Shown piece after piece: positions 1-8,512 of a stretch of 64,000 nt of DNA (position 1 is the first letter of the stretch; each line of letters begins with the position of its first letter). Both the position numbers and the translations under genes were made by a program. The notes beneath the pieces are model-generated. The model was not told the origin of the DNA and did not search any database. It was given only the letters and a program-made list of their open reading frames with translations. Origin of the DNA: Bradyrhizobium sp. AT1 (lineage in GTDB: Bacteria > Pseudomonadota > Alphaproteobacteria > Rhizobiales > Xanthobacteraceae); contig NZ_JXDL01000001.1 of the NCBI RefSeq assembly GCF_001590795.1, positions 6,862,999 through 6,926,998 of the forward strand. The letters run 5' to 3'.

Positions 1-303
1 TTGTTCGCGACCGCGGACGAGGCCGCGCGGCAGGCGGTCGAGAACGACGTGCACATCCTCGGCGTCTCCTCGCTCGCCGCGGCCCATCTCACCGCCGTGC
101 CGGAACTGAAGGCCGCGCTGAAGAAGCAGGGCCGCGACGACATCATGATCATCGTCGGCGGCGTGGTGCCGCCGCAGGATTACGATGCGCTCTATGCTGC
201 CGGCGCGGAAGCGATCTTCCCGCCGGGCACGGTGATCGCGGAGGCCGCCGAGGAGCTGATCCGCAAGCTGAATACCCGGCTCGGGCATAGCGAGGCGGCA
301 TAG
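1..303 (+). CDS. scpA: Methylmalonyl-CoA mutase, C-terminal end (partial)
   Basis: This is the last 100 residues of a protein whose beginning lies outside the window; the TTG at base 1 is not a real start. The text matches the end of the cobalamin-binding domain of methylmalonyl-CoA mutase: VHILGVSSLAAAH, then GRDDIMIIVGGVVPPQDYD, then a loop ending IFPPGTVI and a helical tail. The enzyme interconverts methylmalonyl-CoA and succinyl-CoA in propionate metabolism. The B12-ligating DxHxxG motif would lie upstream of the window. It is the only clearly core-metabolism gene at the left edge. Isobutyryl-CoA-type mutases share this domain, so the exact substrate is not certain. Confidence 0.88.
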   Translation: MFATADEAARQAVENDVHILGVSSLAAAHLTAVPELKAALKKQGRDDIMIIVGGVVPPQDYDALYAAGAEAIFPPGTVIAEAAEELIRKLNTRLGHSEAA

Positions 304-358
304 CCTGAATACGGGCTCCCGCGAGCGCTCGTCCGAATATGACTAGCAGGCAGCAATC

Positions 359-589
359 ATGTCGACCCTGGATCGAATTCGTCATGAGATAGATCACATG
401 CGCGTTCAGGTCGGACGTCACCGTAGGGAAGCGTCTCGACTGCGACATGCAGGAATAGACGTGGGCGCAACGGAAGCGCTCATCGGCAAGATACAGGCGA
501 AAATTCAAGAATTGTGCTCTGAGAGAGATGAGCTGAGAAAGATACAGCCGAGTCCGACAAAGGGTAGGGTCGGCCGTCGGAAATGGTGA
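359..589 (+). CDS. Small hypothetical protein with coiled-coil character
   Basis: A 76-residue product that I do not recognise. The middle (about residues 5-62) is strongly charged and helical, with heptad-like spacing (RIRHEIDHMRVQVGRHRREASRL, then GKIQAKIQELCSERDEL); the tail is basic (GRVGRRKW). There is no signal peptide or membrane segment. It follows the mutase end by about 55 bp on the same strand. Base composition is lower in GC than the mutase gene by eye. There is no strong ribosome-binding site (only GCAGGCAGCA just upstream), so the start is tentative. It may be a small regulatory or structural protein. Confidence 0.45.
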   Translation: MSTLDRIRHEIDHMRVQVGRHRREASRLRHAGIDVGATEALIGKIQAKIQELCSERDELRKIQPSPTKGRVGRRKW

Positions 590-915
590 ATCCGAGAGCT
601 GGCGCAGGGTAGAAATTGCAGTGCCAGCGCTAGGTCCATAGCCCTGCTGGAATAGGCGGCAGAGTTGCCTCAGGTCTGCGCACTTCTATCAGGGCAATTC
701 GAACCCAGATGCAACAAGATCATCTCCTCTCGCGGTGCCGGTTATCGCAGGAGGAGTCTTGCGTCCGTAGGTAACAGCATAAAATGCTGATTGGTCATGC
801 GGGGCGTGACGACTTTGAACATTAATGCCGAAGGGACAGCGCAACTATGATCACACGATTGTCGTCCTCGGCGGAGGCATGAATTAGCGGTCCTCGCCAG
901 ATAAGGAGTGAGAAG
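590..915. other. Intergenic region, no gene seen
   Basis: A 326-base stretch between a small hypothetical gene and the VOC gene. I see no convincing reading frame, RNA gene or repeat. The last bases hold a clear Shine-Dalgarno AAGGAG (about 903-908) for the VOC gene. It is noticeably less GC-rich than the mutase, consistent with the left border of an accessory region. Confidence 0.5.
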
Positions 916-1275
916 ATGAAGCTTAAGCACGTCTATCTTACCGCTCCGGAACCTGAAGCACTAGCCCGCTTCTACGAAGCACTCGGATTGACGATGCGTT
1001 TTGCCGACCGCGGCAAGTGGATTCAGTTCGCAGGAGATAAGGCCGCCTTTTGCTTGGCAAGCCCGGCGGAATCCGCGTCTGAGCAGTCTCGGAATGCCGT
1101 GGTTGTCTTCGAGGTGGAGGATATGGACGCTGCGCTTGAGCGAGCGCGGGCGGAGGGCGCTGAGCTCGTCGGTGAAGTTCGGGAGATGGGGGCGCATGGC
1201 CGGGTGGCCCATTTGAAAGATCCGCAACGCAACACAATTCAGTTCTTTCAGGCTGTGGTCAAGAACGGCAGCTGA
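916..1275 (+). CDS. VOC (glyoxalase/bleomycin-resistance/dioxygenase) family protein
   Basis: A 119-residue single-module VOC protein. It begins MKLKHVYLTAPEPEALARFYEALGL, the usual first beta-alpha-beta unit, and ends in the second unit with AHLKDPQRNTIQFFQ, the typical D-P-x-G/R-N-x-x-x-F closing motif. Candidate metal ligands are the N-terminal H5 and the Glu/Gln positions near the C-terminus. An AAGGAG ribosome-binding site sits 7-8 bases before the ATG. Proteins of this fold include ring-cleavage dioxygenases, isomerases and lyases, so the reaction cannot be named. It leads the catabolic run and is followed by a flavin reductase. Confidence 0.8.
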   Translation: MKLKHVYLTAPEPEALARFYEALGLTMRFADRGKWIQFAGDKAAFCLASPAESASEQSRNAVVVFEVEDMDAALERARAEGAELVGEVREMGAHGRVAHLKDPQRNTIQFFQAVVKNGS

Positions 1276-1324
1276 CCGGCTTTCTGAATTGGATTCGGTT
1301 CGATTTATCGGGAAACCTATCACC

Positions 1325-1852
1325 ATGAACTTCCGAGTGTCGCCCATGCCTAGTCAAGAAATCCCGGCGTTCAGTAGCAAGGAATTTCGGAACGCAATGC
1401 GCAACGTGCCGGGCGCAGTGTCCATCGTAACTACGGGGGGGCGTCCTGGCAGGCACGGTTTAACGCTGACGGCCGGCTGCTCATTGTCAACCGAGCCATC
1501 GAGCGTACTGGTCTGCGTGAACAAGTCGGCTGGCGGTCACGATACGATAAAGCAGAGCGGGTCATTCTGCTGGAACATTCTAGCGGCGGATCACGCCGAG
1601 CTGGCAAGAAAGTTCTCCGGGCAGGACGGCAGCAAAGGCGACATACGATTTACCGAGGGTTTGTGGCGCGAACTGATTACGGGAGCGCCAAGTTTGATCG
1701 ATGCGATTTGTAGCTTCGATTGCCGATTGTCTGATTCTCACGATGCTGGCAGTCACACGATCTTCGTTGGTGAGGTCGTCGCGCAGGCGATCAACGCTGA
1801 TCGCGAACCACTTGTCTATGTGAATGGCGAATTCACCGTACCGAAGCGTTAG
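1325..1852 (+). CDS. Flavin reductase-domain protein (HpaC/RutF type)
   Basis: A 175-residue FMN-binding split-barrel protein. It has the early motif FRNAMRNVPGAVSIVTT, the segment GLTLTAGCSLSTEPSSVLVCVNKSA (flavin-phosphate region), then SGSFCWNILAADHAELARKFSG and a C-terminal HTIFVGEVVAQ-PLVYVNGEF, all standard for short-chain NAD(P)H:flavin reductases. Such enzymes supply reduced FMN/FAD to a two-component monooxygenase. The natural partner is the LLM-type monooxygenase 5.5 kb downstream. An upstream in-frame start at 1289 exists, but the ATG at 1325 fits the family length better. Confidence 0.82.
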   Translation: MNFRVSPMPSQEIPAFSSKEFRNAMRNVPGAVSIVTTGGRPGRHGLTLTAGCSLSTEPSSVLVCVNKSAGGHDTIKQSGSFCWNILAADHAELARKFSGQDGSKGDIRFTEGLWRELITGAPSLIDAICSFDCRLSDSHDAGSHTIFVGEVVAQAINADREPLVYVNGEFTVPKR

Positions 1853-1949
1853 AACGCCGACCGGTTTCAGGGGCGTGCTTGAGGCATGGCGGATCCGGGA
1901 AGGTTGAACCGCTGTTTACGAAGGTCAATTCTGGAGCGAGGGGGCAGCG

Positions 1950-2090
1950 ATGAGAGTTAAAGGGACTCGGCGGAAAGCCATTAGCGAAGTCATTGCGATT
2001 TGGGGCGATGAAGGCCAGGCGCCAGTCGCTCCTTCGGGCGTCCCGATGACTTGGCTGCGGTGTCCACTCATACAGTTCGTTGCTCACTGA
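1950..2090 (+). CDS. Possible small leader peptide overlapping the permease start
   Basis: A 46-codon ATG frame (begins MRVKGTRRKAISEV) preceded by a purine-rich GAGGGGGCAG ribosome-binding site. Its TGA stop shares the A with the ATG of the LivH-type permease (ATG at 2090, arrangement TGATG), a classic translational-coupling geometry. I recognise no family. It may be a coupling leader, or the remnant of a longer gene lost from this 237-base gap, where a transporter operon would often carry its binding-protein gene. Evidence is limited to position and ribosome-binding site. Confidence 0.35.
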   Translation: MRVKGTRRKAISEVIAIWGDEGQAPVAPSGVPMTWLRCPLIQFVAH

Positions 2091-2959
2091 TGCTGTCACT
2101 TTGGCTCAACGTTCTTGCGAGCGGCATTCTGCTTGGTCTCGTCTATGGCCTGGTGGCGCTGGGGCTGACCATCATATTCGGCGTGATGCGGGTGGTAAAC
2201 TTCGCTCACGGCGAGATGGTCGTCTTCGGCGTCTATATCGGCTACTGGGCGGTCCGTCTTTGGAACGTCCCGATCATCGTAGCGGCGGCAATAGCTGCGG
2301 TCGTCATGTTCTTCTTCGGGTACCTCCTGGAAGCCCTGATAGTGAAGCGGTTCGTCAACCGGCCCCACCATTACCAATTCATTGTATTCATCGGCCTATC
2401 GCTGCTCTTTAGCGGCGTGCTTCTCGTCGCCTTCGGGCCTGACCCGCGTCCGACTGCATCTCAACTATCATTTCGCACTGTATCGCTCGGCTTCGTGACG
2501 CTCGATCTGGCGAGATTGCAGGCGGCGATAACCGCGGGTGTGCTTATCGCTCTGCTGGGAGCATACCTCCGGTTCTCCTCGTTTGGCCGGGCGTTGCGAG
2601 CGGCCGCAGACAACCGGTTGGGAGGTCTTGTCGTTGGATTGAACATTCCCCGGGTCTACGCCGTGACCTTCGGAATTGGTGCTGCCTGCGCCGGTGTAGC
2701 CGGCGCGCTGATATCTCCTCTGTTTGATGCCCAACCCTATCTCGCCGTTGACTTCACGCTTCTTGCTTTCGTGACGGTCATTGTCGGTGGTCTCGGAAGC
2801 TTCAGCGGAGCGCTGCTGGGAGGCCTTGTTATCGGCGTCGCCGAGGCAATTGCGGCACTGATGTTCGCACCGTCAATGAAGACGGCGCTTCCCTATGCGC
2901 TCCTCATCATCATCCTGATTTTCCGTCCGAGAGGGTTCTTCGGTGCAAAAGAGATTTGA
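2090..2959 (+). CDS. HAAT-family ABC transporter permease, LivH type
   Basis: A 289-residue inner-membrane permease of the branched-chain amino-acid/amide importer family. It opens MLSLWLNVLASGILLGLVYGLVALGLTIIFGVMRVVNFAHGE; the NFAHGE motif is diagnostic of LivH. It has about eight hydrophobic segments, and near the C-terminus VIVGGLGSFSGALLGGLVIGVAEA, the coupling loop for the ATPases. A TTG 39 bases upstream is in frame, but the ATG fits the family start. It is the first gene of a LivHMGF block with no binding protein beside it; the binding protein at 11309 or the one at 23683 could serve it. The substrate is probably an organic acid or amide degraded by the enzymes encoded downstream. Confidence 0.92.
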   Translation: MLSLWLNVLASGILLGLVYGLVALGLTIIFGVMRVVNFAHGEMVVFGVYIGYWAVRLWNVPIIVAAAIAAVVMFFFGYLLEALIVKRFVNRPHHYQFIVFIGLSLLFSGVLLVAFGPDPRPTASQLSFRTVSLGFVTLDLARLQAAITAGVLIALLGAYLRFSSFGRALRAAADNRLGGLVVGLNIPRVYAVTFGIGAACAGVAGALISPLFDAQPYLAVDFTLLAFVTVIVGGLGSFSGALLGGLVIGVAEAIAALMFAPSMKTALPYALLIIILIFRPRGFFGAKEI

Positions 2960-2972
2960 TGGCGGGCCTGAA

Positions 2973-3974
2973 ATGAAGCGGTGGCTCGCTGGAGCGATGG
3001 TCTTCATCGTTCTTACGTTAGTCGGCCTATTTGCAGATCCGTACTTTATCTCACTGATGACGATCGTGTTGCTATTCGCCTTCCTGGGGCAGTCCTGGAA
3101 CTTGATGCTTGGTATTGGCGGTCAACTATCGATTGGCCATGCGCTCTTTGTCGGGCTAGGCGCCTATTCGGTTGGCGTCCTCTACGTGAAGTTCGGAATC
3201 TCGCCATGGATTGGCCTCTCCCTTGGAATGATCATTGCCGGGTCAGTCGGTGCGATATTGGCGTGGCTGAGCTTCCGCTTCGAAGTGCGCGGAATCTATT
3301 TCGCGCTGCTGACGATTGCGGCTGCGGAGTTTGCGAGGATCATGTTCGGTGGATGGGAATTCGTTGGCGCAATGCAGGGCCTGTTTTTTCCGGCGCCGAC
3401 TGGCGCGATCGAATTCTCAATGCTCCGGGGTGGAGCCGGCTTCTATTACTTTGTCGCTCTCGCACTGGCCGCGCTGGGAATTATAGGAACTGAACTCATT
3501 TCACGTTCCTACCTCGGATACGTGTGGCGAGCGATGCGAGACGATGAACCGGCCGCACGAGCGTTGGGCGTCCGCACTTTCCGGCACAAGATTCTTGTGA
3601 TCTCTGTGTCGGCGGCAGCGGCCGCAGCGGGGGGTGGGATTTTGGGGCTCGTGCAAGGGGCGATATTCCCGGACTCGATCATGGGGATGGGGCTCTCCGT
3701 TGATGTGCTGATCGGACCTGTGGTCGGTGGGCTGGGCACGACGTTCGGTCCTCTGATTGGCTCGCTTGCCGCGATCCCTCTGAACCATCTTATGAGTGCC
3801 ATCGGCGACAGCCTTCGGATTCCGGGGCTGAACAATATCACGTACGGTATTGTCCTCATTTTGGTCGTCTGGCTTCTGCCAGATGGCATCTGGCCGGCGA
3901 TCGCGCGTCTCTGCAAAGCAATTCAGGCGCCGTCCCGAGTGTGGTTGCCGCATCTGAGGAAGGCCGAGGAATGA
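2973..3974 (+). CDS. HAAT-family ABC transporter permease, LivM type
   Basis: A 333-residue membrane permease partnering the LivH-type protein. It shows LGQSWNLMLGIGGQLSIGHALFVGLGAYSVGVL, the conserved GQ-S-GHA signature of LivM, followed by RSYLGYVWRAMRDDEPAARALGVRTFRHK, the cytoplasmic loop contacting the ATPases, and VVGGLGTTFGPLIGS. The start MKRWLAGAMVFIVL at 2973 is preferred over an in-frame GTG at 2943 that would overlap the previous gene. Its stop overlaps the next gene's ATG (ATGA), so the permease and ATPase are translationally coupled. Confidence 0.92.
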   Translation: MKRWLAGAMVFIVLTLVGLFADPYFISLMTIVLLFAFLGQSWNLMLGIGGQLSIGHALFVGLGAYSVGVLYVKFGISPWIGLSLGMIIAGSVGAILAWLSFRFEVRGIYFALLTIAAAEFARIMFGGWEFVGAMQGLFFPAPTGAIEFSMLRGGAGFYYFVALALAALGIIGTELISRSYLGYVWRAMRDDEPAARALGVRTFRHKILVISVSAAAAAAGGGILGLVQGAIFPDSIMGMGLSVDVLIGPVVGGLGTTFGPLIGSLAAIPLNHLMSAIGDSLRIPGLNNITYGIVLILVVWLLPDGIWPAIARLCKAIQAPSRVWLPHLRKAEE

Positions 3975-4696
3975 CGGCTCTATTGGAAGTAAAGAACCTC
4001 TCTCGATCGTTTGGCGGATTGGTTGCGGTCAAGGACGTCAACTTCACGTTAGAGGCCGGACGTATTACCGCGCTCATTGGGCCGAATGGCGCGGGAAAGA
4101 CGACCTGTTTCAACCTTGTCGCCGGCTCCCTGAACCCGACGAGCGGGCAGGTGTTCTTCGAAGGACGCCAGATCGACGGTACCCCTCCGGAAATTGTCTG
4201 CAGGATGGGTATCGCAAGAACATTTCAAATCGTTCGACCAATGCGTGATATGTCCGTGCTCGAGAACGCAATGGTGGGCGCCTTCAGCTGGACCAAAAGC
4301 GTAAGGGAAGCCAAATCGAAAGCCTACGAATCCCTCGAAAGCGTCGGACTTGCCGGCAAGGCCAATGCGCGGACGGACCAGCTAACGCTTCCGGATCGGA
4401 AAATGCTGGAGACGGCGAAGGCGTTATCCACTCGGCCAAGACTGCTGTTGCTGGATGAAGTAATGGCGGGCCTTCGACCGACAGAAGCGGCGGGTGTCGT
4501 CCGGGTGCTGCAGACACTTGCCGAAGGCGGCCTGACGATCCTCCTGGTCGAACACGTCATGCGGATCGTGATGGAAGTCGCATCGAACGTCGTCGTGCTT
4601 CACCACGGTGCCAAGATCGCGGAGGGAAGTCCCGCAGAAGTGGTTGCCGATCAGAAGGTTCTTGATAGCTATCTAGGGGCAGGCTTCCATGCTTGA
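3971..4696 (+). CDS. HAAT-family ABC transporter ATP-binding protein, LivG type
   Basis: A 241-residue ATPase. Walker A is GPNGAGKTT (about residues 36-44), Walker B is RLLLLDEVMAGL, and the switch histidine is in LLVEHVMRIV. The signature loop is LTLPDRKMLETAKAL rather than a canonical LSGGQ-type motif, and Walker B reads DEV instead of DEP; as far as I know this variant recurs in one LivG subgroup, so it is not evidence of decay. The gene overlaps LivM by four bases upstream and LivF by eight bases downstream, so all four transporter genes are coupled. Confidence 0.9.
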   Translation: MTALLEVKNLSRSFGGLVAVKDVNFTLEAGRITALIGPNGAGKTTCFNLVAGSLNPTSGQVFFEGRQIDGTPPEIVCRMGIARTFQIVRPMRDMSVLENAMVGAFSWTKSVREAKSKAYESLESVGLAGKANARTDQLTLPDRKMLETAKALSTRPRLLLLDEVMAGLRPTEAAGVVRVLQTLAEGGLTILLVEHVMRIVMEVASNVVVLHHGAKIAEGSPAEVVADQKVLDSYLGAGFHA

Positions 4697-5408
4697 CGCG
4701 GCCCTCTTATCGATTGACGGGCTCTCTGTCGCCTATGACGGATCGAGCGCATTAAGCGGCGTCTCGCTGCAGATACGCAAAGGAGAGTTGATCTGCGTCG
4801 TTGGGGCGAATGGTGCCGGGAAAACGTCGCTCATCAGATCAATCTCGGGTATAGTACGATCTTCGAGCGGCACCGTAAAAATGAACGGCGTCAATATTAC
4901 TGGGCTGCCCCCATGGGAGATCTGCGAGCGCGGTATAGCGCAGGTCGCCGAGGGTCGACAAATTTTCGGCAGCCTCTCCGTCGAGGAAAATCTTCTGCTA
5001 GGCGGATCGCTGAAGCGCGCGAAGGCCCATCAGCTCGAGACGCTTGAGTTCGTCTACCAGCTATTTGAGAGACTACGGGAGCGTAGACGGCAACTGGCCG
5101 GGACGCTATCCGGGGGCGAACAGCAGATGTTGGCGATCGGACGTGCGATCATGTCGAAGCCCGAAATCGTCATGTTCGACGAGCCGTCGATCGGGTTATC
5201 GCCTGCACTGACAGACGTGATGTTCGGCGTAGTGAAATCGCTCCACGAGCAAGGCATTACAGTGCTGCTGGTCGAACAGAACGTGGCGAAATCGCTTGCC
5301 TTGAGCAATCGCGGCTACGTCCTGGAGAACGGTTCAATCGTACTGCACGGATCGAGTCACGAATTGCTCAACAATTCCGAGATTCAGCGTGCATATCTCG
5401 GAATGTAG
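4689..5408 (+). CDS. HAAT-family ABC transporter ATP-binding protein, LivF type
   Basis: A 239-residue ATPase. Walker A is GANGAGKTS, the signature is TLSGGEQQMLAIGRAIM, Walker B is IVMFDEPSIGLSP, and the family-typical Gln (LLVEQN) replaces the switch histidine. It pairs with the LivG-type subunit: LivF brings the intact signature and LivG the histidine. It ends the transporter block; a pair of hairpins follows 10 bases after the stop. Confidence 0.92.
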   Translation: MLDAALLSIDGLSVAYDGSSALSGVSLQIRKGELICVVGANGAGKTSLIRSISGIVRSSSGTVKMNGVNITGLPPWEICERGIAQVAEGRQIFGSLSVEENLLLGGSLKRAKAHQLETLEFVYQLFERLRERRRQLAGTLSGGEQQMLAIGRAIMSKPEIVMFDEPSIGLSPALTDVMFGVVKSLHEQGITVLLVEQNVAKSLALSNRGYVLENGSIVLHGSSHELLNNSEIQRAYLGM

Positions 5409-5417
5409 CGGAGCTGT

Positions 5418-5445
5418 GGCGCAAGTTGCGCCGAGCACCGTGCTC
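5418..5445 (+). terminator. Tandem hairpins after the LivHMGF block
   Basis: Two adjacent dyads: GGCGCAAGTTGCGCC (5418-5432) and GAGCACCGTGCTC (5433-5445), followed by TCTCTTACTT. Stems are five bases with short loops. The pyrimidine tail is weak, so this could be a partial terminator or an mRNA-stabilising structure that lowers expression of the enzyme genes relative to the transporter. Confidence 0.4.
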
Positions 5446-5602
5446 TCTCTTACTTAACGGTCCCACGGACCAGCGGAATTGCAAAGCTGTGGAAGCAGAT
5501 AATGCCGCGATTTTCCGCTGGGGCAACCTTTTGTGTTGATGCCTGCCGCGATGAAGCGGTGTACAGCAATCAATTCCGAGGTACGTCACCTAGGCTCTAT
5601 TC

Positions 5603-6364
5603 ATGATACAGGATGATGCCCTCTTAATCGATCGCGACCTTGACCTGGTCACAATGACTATGAATAGGCCACCGGCAAACGCGTTGAACAACGGACTAGT
5701 TGAGCGCTTGCTGGATGCCTTTCGGGCGCTTGCCAGCCAGGTGGCGCCGCCAGGTATTGTTCTGACCGGCCAGGGTGCCCGGTTCTTCAGTGCAGGCGGC
5801 GACATAAAGGAAGTGACGGGCATCGAGATATCCCGGCCTCGTATGAGGTCGTTCCATGCGCTTCTTTGCGAGATGGAGCGATATCCGGCGCCGCTTGTGT
5901 GCGCCGTCCGAGGTTACGCGGTCGGCGGCGCGTTGGAATTTCTTCTGCACGCCGACTACGTGATCGCGAATGGTGAGTGTAAGATCGGTTTCCCGGAAAT
6001 CAACCATGGTCTCTTGCCCGCGGCCAAAGGCATGCGGAAGGCAGTGCAGAAACTGGGACTTCGTGATGCGCGAGCGCTGCTATATTGGGGGGAGCTGGTC
6101 GATGCGAGGAAAGCACTCGAGATCGGAGCAGTCGACGAGATTGCAGCGACGTCGGACGTGACGTCGCGAGCGTTAGAAGTGTGTAAGCACCTTCGCGGAA
6201 AGGATCAAAGGCTATTTGCGGCCATCAAGCGCTCGCTAAACCTGACGGACCAGATGGACGACGCCTCCCTTGAGGCGATGACAATTGAGGATCTTGGGGC
6301 CTACCTGACGGGCGACAGTTCGGCAGACGCGCGGGCCCGATTTCTGTTGAAAAACACAAAGTAG
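5603..6364 (+). CDS. Enoyl-CoA hydratase/isomerase (crotonase) family protein
   Basis: A 253-residue crotonase-fold enzyme acting on CoA thioesters in the cytoplasm. The first oxyanion-hole segment is FFSAGGDIKEV (about residue 63-73) and the second is GYAVGGALEFLLHADYVIA (about 100-118). The catalytic-Glu region is KIGFPEINHGLLPAAKGM, which keeps the E of the PE motif. It could hydrate an enoyl-CoA, shift a double bond or hydrolyse a ring. It is first of a tight enzyme run: the creatininase-family gene begins six bases after its stop. Confidence 0.85.
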   Translation: MIQDDALLIDRDLDLVTMTMNRPPANALNNGLVERLLDAFRALASQVAPPGIVLTGQGARFFSAGGDIKEVTGIEISRPRMRSFHALLCEMERYPAPLVCAVRGYAVGGALEFLLHADYVIANGECKIGFPEINHGLLPAAKGMRKAVQKLGLRDARALLYWGELVDARKALEIGAVDEIAATSDVTSRALEVCKHLRGKDQRLFAAIKRSLNLTDQMDDASLEAMTIEDLGAYLTGDSSADARARFLLKNTK

Positions 6365-6370
6365 GCATCG

Positions 6371-7138
6371 ATGACCGAATTCGCTTCTTCTGATGAAGTT
6401 CGACTGGAGTTGATGAATTTCGAGCAAGTGTCGGAAGCTCTGGCGCAGGGAACGTCGACGATCCTGGTACCGTGCGGGGCCGTCGAGCAACATGGACCGC
6501 ATCTTCCGCTTTGCATGGATGCCGACCACGCTGATGCGCTCGCAACGAAGGTGGCACGGCGTCTTGGAAATGCGTTGATCGCACCGACAATCAAGGTCGG
6601 CTGCTCAGCTCACCATCTCGTCTTTCCCGGTACCATCTCCCTTCGTCCTGAAACGTTCGAAGCGATCTGCCTGGACTACTGCACGAGTCTCGCTCGGCAC
6701 GGCTTCAAGCGGATCCTGCTGTTCTCGGGACACATCGGCAATTTTCCAATCCTGCGCGACATGCTTCCTCGATTGAAGCAGGCTGTTCCCCCAGACGTCG
6801 AGATCAACGCATTCTCCGATTCGATCGCCTGGATCGACAGGTGGCGGAGCGCCGTCAAAGACGCCGGTGCAAACCCAGATGCGGTCGGCGGACATGCCGA
6901 TATAGCTGAGACGTCTCTCATGCTGTATCTCCGTCCCGACAGCGTGCGGCCGGATCGGTTCGAGCTGGGGCACCTTGGCGCGTTGTCTGAAGAGCAACTT
7001 CAGTCCATGTGGCGAAACGGCATCAAATCGGTCACTGCCAATGGCATCATTGGCGATCCGCACGGGTCGACTGCAGCAATTGGCGAGCGATGCCTTGAGG
7101 CGATAACCGAGCTTCTCGTCGCATCTTTTGGCAAATAG
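6371..7138 (+). CDS. Creatininase-family amidohydrolase
   Basis: A 255-residue metal-dependent hydrolase related to creatinine amidohydrolase and to MftE/FAPy deformylase proteins. Visible motifs are GAVEQHGPHLPLCMDADHADA (E, H and D metal ligands), LLFSGHIGNFP (the NGHGGN region, altered to SGHIGN) and GGHADIAETSLMLYLRPD (the GHAGEIETS region, conserved Glu). The family opens cyclic amides or cleaves formamides. Among CoA-ester enzymes and a flavin monooxygenase, it suggests that an amide or lactam bond is hydrolysed during the pathway. The changed metal-site loop argues for a substrate other than creatinine. Confidence 0.85.
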   Translation: MTEFASSDEVRLELMNFEQVSEALAQGTSTILVPCGAVEQHGPHLPLCMDADHADALATKVARRLGNALIAPTIKVGCSAHHLVFPGTISLRPETFEAICLDYCTSLARHGFKRILLFSGHIGNFPILRDMLPRLKQAVPPDVEINAFSDSIAWIDRWRSAVKDAGANPDAVGGHADIAETSLMLYLRPDSVRPDRFELGHLGALSEEQLQSMWRNGIKSVTANGIIGDPHGSTAAIGERCLEAITELLVASFGK

Positions 7139-7352
7139 GTCCTATCCGGCGCATCCCGCTCTTCGAGCACTATCACCTTCGTAAATCGCCACGTTGTTGC
7201 GATGAAGGACGCCGCTGCCCTAAGAAATGACACGGTTCGGCTGCGTACAGCACAAAATATGGAAAGTTACGAAGGGAGACCCTGCATTCGGACGAAAATG
7301 TTGCCGCGCCCGTGAAATGTTGAGCCATCTCGAAACCCTAAGGATTAAGAAG

Positions 7353-8483
7353 ATGGCACTTACGTTCGGGTTCTGGTCGGAGCAGGAAACCCAGGTCGGG
7401 CAGAGTTATGCGCGCCGACTTCATGAGCTGGTGGACGAGGTGCGTCTCGCTGAGAAGATGGGATTCGATTGCGCCTCGCTGTCCGAACAACACGTCGCGT
7501 TGGGCGGCATTTCGAGCTCGGCGCCGGAAGTGGTCTATGGCTACCTCGCTGCCGTCACCTCGCGCATCAAGCTGAGGCCGGCGGTCACTTTGATGCCGCA
7601 GAAGATCAATCACGCCTTGCGGACCGCGGAGCGTTTGGCTGTGACGGACATTCTCTCGAACGGTCGCATGGAGTTCTACGCCGGCCGGGCCAATACGACC
7701 ATTGCCATGCGTGCGTTCAACGTCGATCCCGGCGAGACGCTCGCTCAAATGGAGGAGGGGATCGCGCTTCTTAAGAAATCGATGCGCGAAGACATCTTCA
7801 CCTTCGAAGGCAAGTACTACCAGGTTCCGCCGCGAATGCTTGTCCCGAAGCCCCTGCAGAAGCCGCATCCGGTGATCGGCATCGCTGCAACGAGCGAACG
7901 CAGTCACAGCTGGGCTGGCGCCGAAGGCCTCGCTGTCATGAGCAATTCGATCTACCAGGGATGGGAGGTCCAGGAAAAGCTGCTCAACTCCTATCGTCGA
8001 TCCTGGAAGCGCGACGAGCTTGGTCCGCTCGATCGCCCGCGCATCGGCATTCCGCTCTTTTTTGGGATTGGTCCTACGGATCAGAAGGCGAAGGAAGACT
8101 ACGCCGAGCCGTTGATGAATTATGCGAAGATCTCGACCGACGCTTATCCGCGCCTGGCAAAGATTGCCGATGATTACGCGTACATGAGCGAGAGTGTACC
8201 CGCCATGGAGCGCGCCGCCAAGGACTGGGACTATCTGCTCAATCACTCGGCAACTACGGTTTGTGGAAGCCCCGATACCGTCATTCGACAGATCGAAAAG
8301 TTCCAGGCTTTGGGCGTCGACGAGGTCCTTCTGCATCTGGACTCCGTGAATCACGAGAAGATCATGGAAGCGATCGAAATGGTCGGGCGCTACGTCATCC
8401 CGCACTTCAACGACAGAAACAATGTCGTGCGGCCGACGGAGGAGATCCTCAGTCGGATTCGCGCCATGCGGCCCCAAAAGTAG
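7353..8483 (+). CDS. LLM-class flavin-dependent monooxygenase
   Basis: A 376-residue luciferase-like TIM-barrel protein. It has GFDCASLSEQHVALGG near residue 35-50 (the conserved xxEHH-like position), SRIKLRPAVTLMPQKINHALRTAERLAVTDILSNGRMEFYAGRA (flavin pocket), and the late segments VCGSPDTVIRQIEKFQALGVDEVLLHLD typical of alkanal or F420/FMN-dependent oxygenases. It needs reduced flavin from a separate reductase; the reductase gene at 1325 is the obvious donor. The ATG at 7353 is chosen because MALTFGFWSEQE starts the barrel; an in-frame start at 7227 would add 42 unlikely residues. It probably inserts one oxygen atom into the imported substrate. Confidence 0.88.
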   Translation: MALTFGFWSEQETQVGQSYARRLHELVDEVRLAEKMGFDCASLSEQHVALGGISSSAPEVVYGYLAAVTSRIKLRPAVTLMPQKINHALRTAERLAVTDILSNGRMEFYAGRANTTIAMRAFNVDPGETLAQMEEGIALLKKSMREDIFTFEGKYYQVPPRMLVPKPLQKPHPVIGIAATSERSHSWAGAEGLAVMSNSIYQGWEVQEKLLNSYRRSWKRDELGPLDRPRIGIPLFFGIGPTDQKAKEDYAEPLMNYAKISTDAYPRLAKIADDYAYMSESVPAMERAAKDWDYLLNHSATTVCGSPDTVIRQIEKFQALGVDEVLLHLDSVNHEKIMEAIEMVGRYVIPHFNDRNNVVRPTEEILSRIRAMRPQK

Positions 8484-8512
8484 AGTTGCCAGGTAAACAC
8501 GGGAGCAGACCA

